Assembly: GCA_023135015.1 (NCBI GenBank)
Contig: JAGLTZ010000152.1
Coordinates: forward strand, 1-8,279
Direction of reading: 5' to 3'
Origin: Candidatus Latescibacterota bacterium
GTDB lineage: Bacteria; Blakebacterota; Blakebacteria; Blakebacterales; Blakebacteraceae
Length of the DNA stretch: 8,279 nt
Positions 1-6,174 of the stretch are shown piece by piece. The notes beneath the pieces were generated by a model. The model saw only the letters and a list, made by a program, of their open reading frames with translations. It had not been told where the DNA came from and searched no databases. The translations under genes were made by a program, and so were the position numbers. Within the stretch, counting starts at the first letter, position 1; every line of letters begins with the position of its first letter.

Positions 1-362
1 GGACGCTGCACGTTCAGCGAGCTGCGGTACGGGTATACCGGTTCCTCGGCGGGTCCTGTCAGGAACCCGAGTTCGATAAGACCGAGCCGCAGTCCGTTCA
101 GGGCGTGGAAGACGAACCCGGCGAAGACCAGGTACTCACCGATAATGAAAAAGGGGCTGCTGAACAGATTCATCGTGCTCGTCCACAACTGCGGGCTGAT
201 CGCCCTGGTGGCGGTCACGAAGATGTGCAATAGGAAGTAGAACAGGATACCCAAGCCGGTCACCCGGTGCAGCGTGTAGAGGTAGCGCTCCACTCCCCAT
301 TTACCTCCGCCGAGCCAGCCCTTCAGGCCAAGGCGGTTTGGGTATCTTATGATTTCGGGCAT
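1..362 (-). CDS. sdhC: Succinate dehydrogenase cytochrome b subunit (SdhC-like), partial, 3' end outside window
   Basis: Membrane anchor subunit of succinate dehydrogenase/fumarate reductase, which carries heme b and passes electrons from the iron-sulfur subunit to quinone in the cytoplasmic membrane. The visible 120 codons hold both family signatures: an N-terminal segment ending in LHRVTG (residues 31-36) that leads into the first membrane helix (about 36-51), and a second helix (about 71-98) with HALNGLR (86-92), whose His86 matches the axial heme ligand of the family. A third helix should follow beyond the edge; the loop after helix 2 (about residues 101-120) contains no helix. The ATG lies 10 bases after the flavoprotein stop, and a strong GAGGAGG ribosome site (368-374) overlaps that stop, so the two genes are surely co-transcribed. 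Whether this is a single-anchor or an SdhC plus SdhD enzyme cannot be told from the fragment. The identification rests on motifs only. Confidence 0.87.
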   Translation of the reverse strand, partial: MPEIIRYPNRLGLKGWLGGGKWGVERYLYTLHRVTGLGILFYFLLHIFVTATRAISPQLWTSTMNLFSSPFFIIGEYLVFAGFVFHALNGLRLGLIELGFLTGPAEEPVYPYRSSLNVQR

Positions 363-372
363 CTTTGCCTCC

Positions 373-2097
373 TCAGTACTTCCGCTCCACCGGCTTCCAG
401 TGGGTTATGGTCGCCGGCTTGTAGTCGAGTTCCAGTTCGTCGTCCTTCTTCCAGACAAGCGTGTGCTTGAGGAAGTTCTCGTCGTCGCGGTCGGTGAAGT
501 CGCGGCGCGAGTGGGCGCCCCGCGATTCTTCCCTGGCCAGGCCACCCACCAGCATCACCTCGGCCAGTTCGATCAGATTCTCCAGCTCGAGCACGTGGAA
601 GAGGTTGGTGTTGTAGAAGCGGCCAGGGTCCTTGAGATGGATTCTGGCGAAGCGCTCCTTTAACTCCTTCACCTTGTTGAGGCCCTCGGTCATCAGCTCA
701 CCGGTGCGGTAGACGCCCATATGCTTCGTGATGGCCGTCCGTAGCTCTCTTCGCAGCTCGTACGGGTTCTCATCCCCGTCGCGCTTCATCAGGTCCTCAT
801 AGATACGTTCCTCCTCCGCTTTCACCTGTTCTTCGGGCAGGGGCACCAGCGCCGCCCCGTTCTGGACGTAGCCGAGGGCCTCCTGGCCAGTGAAGCCGCC
901 CCAGACCAGGCATTCGGCGGTTGAGTTCGTCCCAAGACGGTTGGCGCCGTGGAGTGAGTGGCAGGCCACCTCCCCTGCCGCCCAGATGTTCTCCACCCTT
1001 GTGCGGCCGTTGATGTCGGCTTCGACACCGCCCATCGAATAATGGCCCACGGGGCGCACAGGGATCTGATTGGTGATCGGATCGATCCCTAGAAACCCCA
1101 TGCACACCTCGCGGATCAGGGGGAGCCGCTTGTTGATCTTCTCTGCCCCCAGGTGGGTGAGATCCAACCACACGTGCCCGAGGCCGCTGGCTTCATCCTC
1201 GATCCCTCTGCCTTCGAGGATCTCGGTAATCTCCGACCTGGAGATGATGTCGCGGGGTGCCAGCTCCATCTTCTCGGGAGCGTATTTTTCCAGGAAGCGG
1301 TCACCCTCGGAGTTTCTCAGGTACCCGCCCTCACCGCGGCAGCCCTCGGTCATCAGGATGCCGGAAGGGATCAGGCCGGTGGGGTGGAACTGGATGAACT
1401 CCATGTCCTCCAGCGGGATCAGGCCCGTGCGCAGCGCGTGTACCAGCCCGTCGCCCGTTACCGTATGGGAGTAGGTGGTGAATGCATAGATCGCTCCCGC
1501 CCCTCCGCTGGCGATTATCAGCGCCTTTGCGCGAATGGCCAGCAGCTCCCCCGAAAAGGCATCGATGGCCGTCATCCCGGCGAAGCGGTCCCCATCCATC
1601 AGGAAACCGGTCGCAAAGATCTCATCGTAGCGTGTGAAGTTCTTCCACTTGATGAGTGTGTCGTAAAGGGTCTGCATCTCCATGAAGCCGGTCTTGTCGG
1701 CGGCCATGGTCGCCCTCGGGTAGGAGTGCCCTCCGAAGGGGCGCTGCTGGATCTTGCCGTCTTCGTCCCTCGACCACGGGATCCCCCAGTGATCGAGCAG
1801 CAGGATCTCCTCGGGGCACTGCCGGACAAACCGGTAGATTACGTCCTGGTCGGCCAGGAAGTCGGAGCCCTTCACGGTGTCCCAGGCGTGCAGGTCGAAG
1901 GAATCTCCCTCCTCCGGATAGAGCACACCCGCCGTTCCCCCTTCGGCACAGCCCGAGTGGGCCCGCATCAGCTGTACTTTGGAGACCAGCCCGATGTCGA
2001 CTTTGCCCTCGCTCTTGCGGGCGATCTCCACCGCGGCGCGCAGCCCGGCCAGACCGGTCCCGTAGATGAGGATGTCGTGGGTACGTTCCACTGCCAT
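373..2097 (-). CDS. sdhA: Succinate dehydrogenase / fumarate reductase flavoprotein subunit
   Basis: Catalytic subunit of complex II, oxidising succinate to fumarate on the cytoplasmic face of the membrane with covalently bound FAD. The 574 residues fit the family length. From the N-terminus they show: the dinucleotide fold GTGLAG (13-18); His47 in [10 protein letters not shown], the expected covalent FAD attachment site; HPTG (238-241); TEGCRGEGG (250-258); APRDIISRS (280-288), with Arg282 as the likely proton-transfer arginine; GHYSMGG (351-357); and GANRLG (384-389). His238, Glu251, Arg282, His352 and Arg387 line up with the known active-site set, so the enzyme looks intact. The C-terminal helical domain carries [11 protein letters not shown] (524-534). 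The start is supported by AAGGAGA (2106-2112), eight bases upstream. It is the first gene of an operon with the cytochrome b gene downstream; the iron-sulfur gene is not upstream. A fumarate reductase working in the reverse direction cannot be excluded from sequence, but the anchor gene and covalent His favour a quinone-linked complex II. Confidence 0.97.
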   Translation of the reverse strand: MAVERTHDILIYGTGLAGLRAAVEIARKSEGKVDIGLVSKVQLMRAHSGCAEGGTAGVLYPEEGDSFDLHAWDTVKGSDFLADQDVIYRFVRQCPEEILLLDHWGIPWSRDEDGKIQQRPFGGHSYPRATMAADKTGFMEMQTLYDTLIKWKNFTRYDEIFATGFLMDGDRFAGMTAIDAFSGELLAIRAKALIIASGGAGAIYAFTTYSHTVTGDGLVHALRTGLIPLEDMEFIQFHPTGLIPSGILMTEGCRGEGGYLRNSEGDRFLEKYAPEKMELAPRDIISRSEITEILEGRGIEDEASGLGHVWLDLTHLGAEKINKRLPLIREVCMGFLGIDPITNQIPVRPVGHYSMGGVEADINGRTRVENIWAAGEVACHSLHGANRLGTNSTAECLVWGGFTGQEALGYVQNGAALVPLPEEQVKAEEERIYEDLMKRDGDENPYELRRELRTAITKHMGVYRTGELMTEGLNKVKELKERFARIHLKDPGRFYNTNLFHVLELENLIELAEVMLVGGLAREESRGAHSRRDFTDRDDENFLKHTLVWKKDDELELDYKPATITHWKPVERKY

Positions 2098-2453
2098 TTA
2101 TCGTGTCTCCTTTTCTATCCGGAGTACTGAAGCATCTCTGTCTGTACGCTCGGTTGTGGTATGGGAGAAGCACTGCAGAAGATGGCTGATGAAGGGAATA
2201 GATGAGCCTGACACGCTGAGCGTGGTATAGCAGCGGGGTTGGATGCATGGGTAGTGTAGGCTCAATGTTGTTCCTCACCGCACGGCCAGTTTGATCTGCA
2301 ACCTATTTATTAAGGATCATCGGATATTGAAAGGTAAATCTTGTATTATCAGGTGTGGGTCTCTGTAATGTACTCTCGTGGCCCGGATGGAACTCACTCC
2401 AGCTTTTTCTTTCGGGCAGACCATCAGTGATACAATGGAGTGGATGAAAGCGC
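2098..2453. promoter_or_regulatory. Divergent intergenic region between sdhA and the SDR gene
   Basis: These 356 bases hold no convincing gene. The stretch from about 2301 to 2349 is markedly AT-richer than the surroundings and is the likely promoter zone for one or both divergent genes. On the sdhA side there is a perfect dyad, CACGCT-G-AGCGTG (2212-2224), about 115 bases upstream of the sdhA start. I could not find a good -35/-10 pair for sdhA on the minus strand. The best plus-strand candidate is listed separately. Open frames that cross the region lack ribosome sites and have no recognisable protein features. Confidence 0.6.
2341..2369 (+). promoter_or_regulatory. Candidate sigma-70-type promoter for the SDR gene
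   Basis: TTGTAT (2341-2346) and TGTAAT (2364-2369) are separated by 17 bases. The -10 matches the consensus in five of six bases, the -35 in only three. Transcription would start near 2376 and leave a leader of about 80 bases. A competing extended -10, TG-A-TACAAT (2428-2436), lacks a -35 and would start so close to the ATG that the GGAG at 2437-2440 would be lost from the transcript. This is a pattern match only. Confidence 0.35.
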
Positions 2454-3197
2454 ATGGGCTCTCTGAAGGGTAAGACGGTAGTAATCACAGGCGCCAGCAC
2501 AGGTATCGGGAGGGCCGCAGCGGTCCTTCTCGGCAGTAGAGGTGCGCGCCTGGTACTGGCGGCCAGGAACCGTGAGAGACTTGAGGAGCTTTGTGAGAGC
2601 TTGACCTCCAGTGGAGTGGAATGCCTGCCGGTTCCAACCGATGTAGCCGACCCCGAACAGGTGGAGAACCTCTTCAATGCAGCCCAAGAGGCGTTTGGCC
2701 ACGTTGAGGTCCTCGTGAACAACGCGGGTATAGGACTTCAGGCGAGACTGCTGGACACAGGGTACGGGCAGTGGAATTCGGTTATCGGGACAAACCTGAC
2801 CGGAGCCTACCTGTGCTGCCGGGAAGCGGCACAGCGTATGGTGGAGTGTGGCCGCGGGGGGAGTATCATCCTGGTGTCCTCGGTTGCCGGGTGGTTCTCG
2901 GCTCCCCTTCATTCGGCCTATTGCGCCTCGAAACACGGATTGACCGGATTCTACAAGTCGATCAAACGTGAGTTGAGAAGGGAGGGGATCAGGGTCTGGG
3001 CAATCTTCCCCTACCGCACCGATACTGAGTTCTTCACCACCTACGAGAACCCGCCGGGAAGACGCGAAATGCTGCATGCAGAGGACGTGGCCCTATCCAT
3101 AGTGGCGAGAGCAGAAGGGGCCGCGGGCAGGGTGTGGTGGCTGCGGGTCCGGAACTTTATGAAGAGATTACTTGGTCTGGCAGGACTTCCGGGCTAA
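2454..3197 (+). CDS. Short-chain dehydrogenase/reductase (SDR), classical type
   Basis: NAD(P)-dependent oxidoreductase of unknown substrate, cytoplasmic, 247 residues, the normal size for a classical SDR. It shows the cofactor motif TGASTGIG (12-19), Asp63 in the adenine-contacting position, NNAG (89-92), Asn114, and the catalytic set Ser143, Tyr156 and Lys160 (YCASK, 156-160). Arg38 after beta-strand 2 suggests preference for NADP(H). The usual Pro-Gly that follows strand 6 is replaced: the segment reads IFPYRTDTEFF (184-194), with Tyr in place of Gly. The tail (about 230-247) is basic and partly hydrophobic. The ATG is the first possible start, because an in-frame TGA lies at 2445-2447; the nearest ribosome-site match is GGAG (2437-2440), 13 bases away, so initiation may be weak. 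The gene stands alone, divergent from sdhA and convergent with the esterase gene, so context gives no hint of substrate. Confidence 0.93.
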   Translation: MGSLKGKTVVITGASTGIGRAAAVLLGSRGARLVLAARNRERLEELCESLTSSGVECLPVPTDVADPEQVENLFNAAQEAFGHVEVLVNNAGIGLQARLLDTGYGQWNSVIGTNLTGAYLCCREAAQRMVECGRGGSIILVSSVAGWFSAPLHSAYCASKHGLTGFYKSIKRELRREGIRVWAIFPYRTDTEFFTTYENPPGRREMLHAEDVALSIVARAEGAAGRVWWLRVRNFMKRLLGLAGLPG

Positions 3198-3279
3198 GTG
3201 CACCGCTCCGTAATTACGGTGATGTATCGAGAGTGCCGATGCGTCCGGCCAGCGAGGCGCGAGGAGGAGGAATGGTGTA
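3198..3279. other. Convergent intergenic gap with a 12-bp palindrome
   Basis: This gap lies between the 3' ends of the SDR and esterase genes. It contains the perfect palindrome CCGTAATTACGG (3208-3219), nested with a second short inverted pair, CACCG (3201-3205) and CGGTG (3217-3221). A convergent junction is where terminators are expected, but no stem followed by a T-tract is visible on either strand, so I do not call one. No gene is supported here. Confidence 0.5.
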
Positions 3280-4986
3280 CTAAGGGTATCTCCACGATGT
3301 GAGATCGGCGCCCGGCGGGGCGTAGTGCTCGATATGCTCCGTCATCATCCTCAACAGCTCGATGCCTCGTGGACCCCAGCAGTGTGGGGCCAGTGGCTGG
3401 AAGACCACCTCACCCTGATAATAGGGGGCTCTGGTGGATTCGAGGAACTCCTGCATCATATGGGTGGCGTTGTTCAGGTAGTAGGAGTCCATGTCGCCGG
3501 TGAAGATGTGCAGCTTGCCTACCAGCCTGGGGCCCAGCGTCTCCCAGTCCCTTTCCAGGATGTAGCGTAGGTCGTAGTTCTCCCTCCAGTATTGCCCTAC
3601 CTCATGGTTGATCTCACCGGTCAGCTTGTCCCAGACCCTCTTCGGGTAGCCGTCGGGGCCCACAGGACTGTAGGTGGCCTCCCAGATGTCCCACTGGCCG
3701 CCCGAACGTGATCTGTTGCCTACGACAAGTTCGTACCAGTTTTCGTCCTTCATCATCGAGTTGATGTTACCGTCGGGCCTGCGCCGGCTTGGACGCTCGA
3801 TCTTCATCCATCCCCGGTCGATCCAGTAGGCGTTGTCGTCTTCGTAGATGTTCACGATCTGGTAGGCACGGAAGTCGATCCCGTCCGGGCAGCTCGCCCA
3901 GCATCCGCCGTAGAATTCAGGATAGAAGATCTGGTGTGCCAGGGCGATCCATCCTCCGGTAGAGCCTCCCGAGAGCTGCCTCGCCCACGGTTCCCGGATG
4001 ATACGGAAGCGTTCCTCCAAGGCCGGGATCAGCTCCTGCATGATTGCGTCGCCGTACGGGCCGTTATTCTCCGAATTGACGCCGTACGAGTCGTCGTAGT
4101 AGGGGGAGGGGTGCTGCAGGGTGACATAGATGAATCGGGGAATGTCGCCGTCAGGCCATGCCGCTGCCAGATCTTCCTCCCTTCCCGTACCCCTGGGCGG
4201 CCGCCTGGAGAAGTGTCCCTGTAAATAATTGACCGGATAGTAGACGTCCGGGTACTCCTGATAACCCTTCGGAAGCCGCACGGCAGCTCCTATGTAGATC
4301 GGTTGACCCCACCACCGGCTCAGGGTACTGCTTTCGAAACGGATTATCTTTACATCCTCGGTTTCTGGTGGCATCTGGATCGGCGGTATCTCCTGATCGC
4401 AGACTATGCGTAAGTCGCAGCCTGCATCTGGGTCGATAATCACCTTCTGCGGCGTGCTGAATAGATTTCCGGGTGAGCGGCGCCAGTTCTGACCCTCCCA
4501 CTGGTCCATGTGGAGCCATACTGTGTGACCGTCCGCCCTCTCGAACTTCGTATATATGTTCACAAAACCCTGGATCCAGTACTCGCCCGGAGGTATCAGG
4601 TCCAGGCTCGGGACGGGATGGCCGATAACGCTGCCGTCGATGGTGACCCACTCTCCCGGCGGCAGCTCTTCGACGTTCATGCCGAAAAGAGGTGCGCCGG
4701 CCTGGCCCGCCTGCCAGATGGGACCCCTGCCGGCGCGCCCCTCCTCACGGCTCACCGCAATATAGACTCGACCGGTTACAGCCTCATTTTGTACGCTCGC
4801 AGCGAAGGAAATTTCCACCCGCACTCCTTTTATCGTGGAGATCGCTCCGGCCTGGGCCTCTGTGGGGATGTGCGGGTGATGTGCCGAGAGAAGCAGGGTC
4901 GCGATTGTAGCGGATATCAATACTGCGGCGCTGCTCAAGAGACGGTAAAGCGGGCTTCGAGCGTGAGATGACAGGCCTGCGGTCAT
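3280..4986 (-). CDS. Secreted alpha/beta-hydrolase, putative esterase (esterase D / PF00756-like) with extra N-terminal domain
   Basis: Predicted exported serine hydrolase of 568 residues; the substrate is unknown. The N-terminus has a basic stretch, a hydrophobic core (about 14-34) and a likely signal-peptidase site after AQA (44-46). Residues of about 48-190 form a separate, probably beta-rich domain. The hydrolase domain starts near 210 with the strand pattern and YGVNSENNGPYGD (301-313) typical of putative esterases. The nucleophile elbow GGSTG (340-344) places Ser342. GDMDSYYLN (497-505) offers the acid, Asp498 or Asp500, and PHCWG (534-538) the base, His535. The gap of about 156 residues from Ser to Asp is long for the family, with additional sequence around 377-460. 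The ATG overlaps the stop of the upstream membrane-protein gene as ATGA, and no strong ribosome site precedes it, so translation is probably coupled. Feruloyl-, acetyl- or S-formylglutathione-type activity cannot be told apart; the signal peptide argues against the last. Confidence 0.85.
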   Translation of the reverse strand: MTAGLSSHARSPLYRLLSSAAVLISATIATLLLSAHHPHIPTEAQAGAISTIKGVRVEISFAASVQNEAVTGRVYIAVSREEGRAGRGPIWQAGQAGAPLFGMNVEELPPGEWVTIDGSVIGHPVPSLDLIPPGEYWIQGFVNIYTKFERADGHTVWLHMDQWEGQNWRRSPGNLFSTPQKVIIDPDAGCDLRIVCDQEIPPIQMPPETEDVKIIRFESSTLSRWWGQPIYIGAAVRLPKGYQEYPDVYYPVNYLQGHFSRRPPRGTGREEDLAAAWPDGDIPRFIYVTLQHPSPYYDDSYGVNSENNGPYGDAIMQELIPALEERFRIIREPWARQLSGGSTGGWIALAHQIFYPEFYGGCWASCPDGIDFRAYQIVNIYEDDNAYWIDRGWMKIERPSRRRPDGNINSMMKDENWYELVVGNRSRSGGQWDIWEATYSPVGPDGYPKRVWDKLTGEINHEVGQYWRENYDLRYILERDWETLGPRLVGKLHIFTGDMDSYYLNNATHMMQEFLESTRAPYYQGEVVFQPLAPHCWGPRGIELLRMMTEHIEHYAPPGADLTSWRYP

Positions 4987-5495
4987 TGTGATGTTTGGCC
5001 CTGGGTATCGTCAGTGTCGGTCGATGTGGGTTCGATTTTCCTGGGAGGTCGGATCAGCAGCACCGCACCCAGAACAATCAGAATGGCGGGCCACCACCTG
5101 CCGGCCCATTGGTTGATGCTCAGGAAGAAGACTCCAAGAACGAGAAGAATGGTGCCGGGGACCAGAAGGCCCCTATCCTGTTCGCCGAGCAGATACATCA
5201 GGATGAAGCCGAAGCCGGGAGCCAGCAGAAATACCGGCCACAGGTAGCTCATATTCCACCAGCCGTACTGCTCGCAGTATAAGAAGAGCAGCCCGACGAC
5301 GGTGAGAACGGTGGCAGGCATCAGGAGCCCGTGATTCTCACGATCACCTATCCATTGAATCAGGAAGAATATTCCGGCCAGAATGATGATCAGGGGCCAG
5401 AATCCAACCAGGCTGAAAAAGCCAAGGTTGGCCATCAGAATGATCGCGCCGACGGCAATCAGAAGCAGGCCGGGGGTTAGGTTGCGGGATTCCAT
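4983..5495 (-). CDS. Six-segment membrane protein with three two-helix repeats (LiaF-TM/DUF5668-like)
   Basis: Predicted integral inner-membrane protein of 170 residues with no known catalytic motif. Six hydrophobic segments lie at about 7-25, 31-49, 57-75, 83-104, 109-127 and 133-149, followed by a polar, acidic tail (150-170). The sequence is three copies of a two-helix hairpin: each starts with Gly-Leu-Leu (9-11, 56-58, 109-111) and has Trp-Pro at the head of its second helix (33-34, 86-87, 135-136). This resembles the LiaF-TM/DUF5668 type found in envelope-stress regulators, but no LiaF C-terminal domain is present, so a regulatory role is inference. The ATG at 5495 is chosen because GGAGA (5506-5510) sits ten bases upstream and a promoter lies just before it; a longer reading from a TTG at 5561 would begin inside the -35 box. 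It overlaps the esterase gene by four bases. Confidence 0.82.
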   Translation of the reverse strand: MESRNLTPGLLLIAVGAIILMANLGFFSLVGFWPLIIILAGIFFLIQWIGDRENHGLLMPATVLTVVGLLFLYCEQYGWWNMSYLWPVFLLAPGFGFILMYLLGEQDRGLLVPGTILLVLGVFFLSINQWAGRWWPAILIVLGAVLLIRPPRKIEPTSTDTDDTQGQTSQ

Positions 5496-5505
5496 GATGG
5501 TCTTT

Positions 5506-5510
5506 TCTCC
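5506..5510 (-). promoter_or_regulatory. Ribosome binding site that fixes the membrane-protein start
   Basis: GGAGA on the minus strand, ten bases before the ATG at 5495-5493. The alternative upstream TTG at 5561-5559 has no purine-rich site at a usable distance, so this match decides the start in favour of the shorter protein. Confidence 0.7.
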
Positions 5511-5532
5511 GTTGTGGGGAGGAAGAGTTATG

Positions 5533-5561
5533 ATACTAGATGGCTGTTCCGGGGGCGTCAA
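5533..5561 (-). promoter_or_regulatory. Sigma-70-type promoter of the membrane protein-esterase operon
   Basis: On the minus strand, TTGACG (5561-5556) and TAGTAT (5538-5533) are separated by exactly 17 bases, giving five of six and four of six matches to the consensus. The start of transcription would fall near 5526, leaving a leader of about 30 bases that contains the GGAGA ribosome site. It lies in the gap behind ybjQ, so the two-gene unit can be expressed independently of ybjQ. A second, perfect TATAAT on the same strand (5575-5570) has no acceptable -35. Confidence 0.6.
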
Positions 5562-5609
5562 CCTGGCCCATTATATAGGTTGCAGCTGCCGTGGAGGACT
5601 TGGCGGACC

Positions 5610-5939
5610 CTACCTCCTGGCGCCGATCTTCACGGCGGTGCCCGAGGCTGTAACCATCAGCATTCCGCCCGATTGTCCCAGCACCTCGTAGTCGAGATCG
5701 ACACCCACAACGGCATTGGCGCCAATCTGCTTCGCCCGGTGCTCTACCTCTTCCAGGGCTATCTTCTGGGCTCTCAGCAGCTCCTTCTCATAGGTCGCGG
5801 ACCTTCCACCAACGATATCACGAACGCCGGCAAATAGGTCCTTAAAGATATTTGCCCCCATTATCGCCTCACCGGTCACGATGCCCATGTACTCCGTGAT
5901 CGGCCGCCCCTCTACCTGGTGAGTGGTTGTCAACAGCAT
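5610..5939 (-). CDS. ybjQ: YbjQ / UPF0145 family protein
   Basis: Small soluble protein of 109 residues, the usual full length of the UPF0145 (YbjQ, putative heavy-metal-binding) family. It matches the E. coli protein closely along its length by eye: [12 protein letters not shown] (21-32), the [12 protein letters not shown] block (36-47), YEKEL (50-54), the helix [15 protein letters not shown] (60-74), [11 protein letters not shown] (75-85) and the C-terminal SGTAVK (99-104). The family is thought to form a pentameric ring; its biochemical role is not established and the metal-binding label is weakly supported. The start is secured by AAGGAGAT (5945-5952), five bases before the ATG. It lies upstream of, and in the same direction as, the membrane protein-esterase unit, with a 114-base gap that carries its own promoter, so it need not be in that operon. 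Confidence 0.95.
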   Translation of the reverse strand: MLLTTTHQVEGRPITEYMGIVTGEAIMGANIFKDLFAGVRDIVGGRSATYEKELLRAQKIALEEVEHRAKQIGANAVVGVDLDYEVLGQSGGMLMVTASGTAVKIGARR

Positions 5940-5993
5940 CGATTATCTCCTTCGAAAAGGCCGGCGCTGCGGCTGTCTACCCGGTTCCTGCAT

Positions 5994-6044
5994 GAATGCC
6001 GGCCGTGGATTGAATGCCATATTAAATACTGGATTGCGGCATTC
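5994..6044. repeat. Three GAATGCC heptamers (two direct, one inverted)
   Basis: GAATGCC occurs at 5994-6000 and 6012-6018, 18 bases start to start, and as its complement GGCATTC at 6038-6044. The outer pair extends to an 8-bp inverted repeat, GAATGCCG (5994-6001) / CGGCATTC (6037-6044). GGATTG also repeats directly at 6007-6012 and 6031-6036. The arrangement resembles a cluster of binding sites for a repressor or activator, but no regulator is identified. Confidence 0.5.
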
Positions 6045-6083
6045 GGCTATCACGCTTCTCTATTAACTTAAATGTTTGATCCC

Positions 6084-6112
6084 TTGACTCTGCAGAGAAG
6101 TGACGCCTAGTT
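6084..6112 (+). promoter_or_regulatory. Weak candidate promoter for the TPR gene
   Basis: TTGACT (6084-6089) is a five-of-six -35 match. The hexamer 17 bases on, CTAGTT (6107-6112), is a poor -10; an 18-base spacer gives TAGTTT. The -35 overlaps the palindrome CTCTGCAGAG, which could be an operator. A start near 6120 would give a leader of about 55 bases. Confidence 0.28.
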
Positions 6113-6174
6113 TTTTGTTCTGTCCACCAGTGGGGGAAACACTACCACTTTACCTGCAAGGAGTTCCTTCCGCG

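Larger units (their letters stand above)
5940..6174. promoter_or_regulatory. Divergent intergenic region between ybjQ and the TPR gene
   Basis: These 235 bases hold no supported gene and are AT-richer in the middle (about 6010-6080) than the flanks. They contain three copies of the heptamer GAATGCC, two direct and one inverted; a 10-bp palindrome CTCTGCAGAG (6088-6097); and an inverted pair CTTCTCT (6055-6061) / AGAGAAG (6094-6100). This layout suits a shared control region for the two divergent genes. A T6 run at 6111-6116 is not preceded by a stable stem, so no terminator is called. Confidence 0.55.

Noticed and set aside
1153..2130. 325-codon open frame on the plus strand opposite sdhA
   Set aside because: It is antisense to a fully convincing sdhA, has no recognisable domain or ribosome site, and is expected from GC-rich third positions on the other strand.
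1622..2278. 218-codon minus-strand frame overlapping the sdhA start and its upstream region
   Set aside because: It is out of frame with sdhA, rich in Arg/Pro/Gly as shifted GC-rich frames are, and shows no protein motif.
2424..3077. 217-codon minus-strand frame opposite the SDR gene
   Set aside because: The SDR on the plus strand has all family motifs; this frame is its antisense shadow.
3261..3283. Strong GAGGAGGAGG followed by ATG GTG TAC TAA on the plus strand
   Set aside because: This would encode only three residues. It lies at the end of the antisense esterase gene with no promoter or downstream gene, so the ribosome-site match is most likely chance.
5570..5575. Perfect TATAAT on the minus strand behind ybjQ
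   Set aside because: No acceptable -35 hexamer occurs 16-18 bases upstream and there is no extended TGn; the nearby TTGACG-N17-TAGTAT is the better promoter.
6111..6116. T6 run that might mark a rho-independent terminator
   Set aside because: No GC-rich stem directly precedes it, and it lies in the leader of the TPR gene between divergent genes where no transcript is expected to end.
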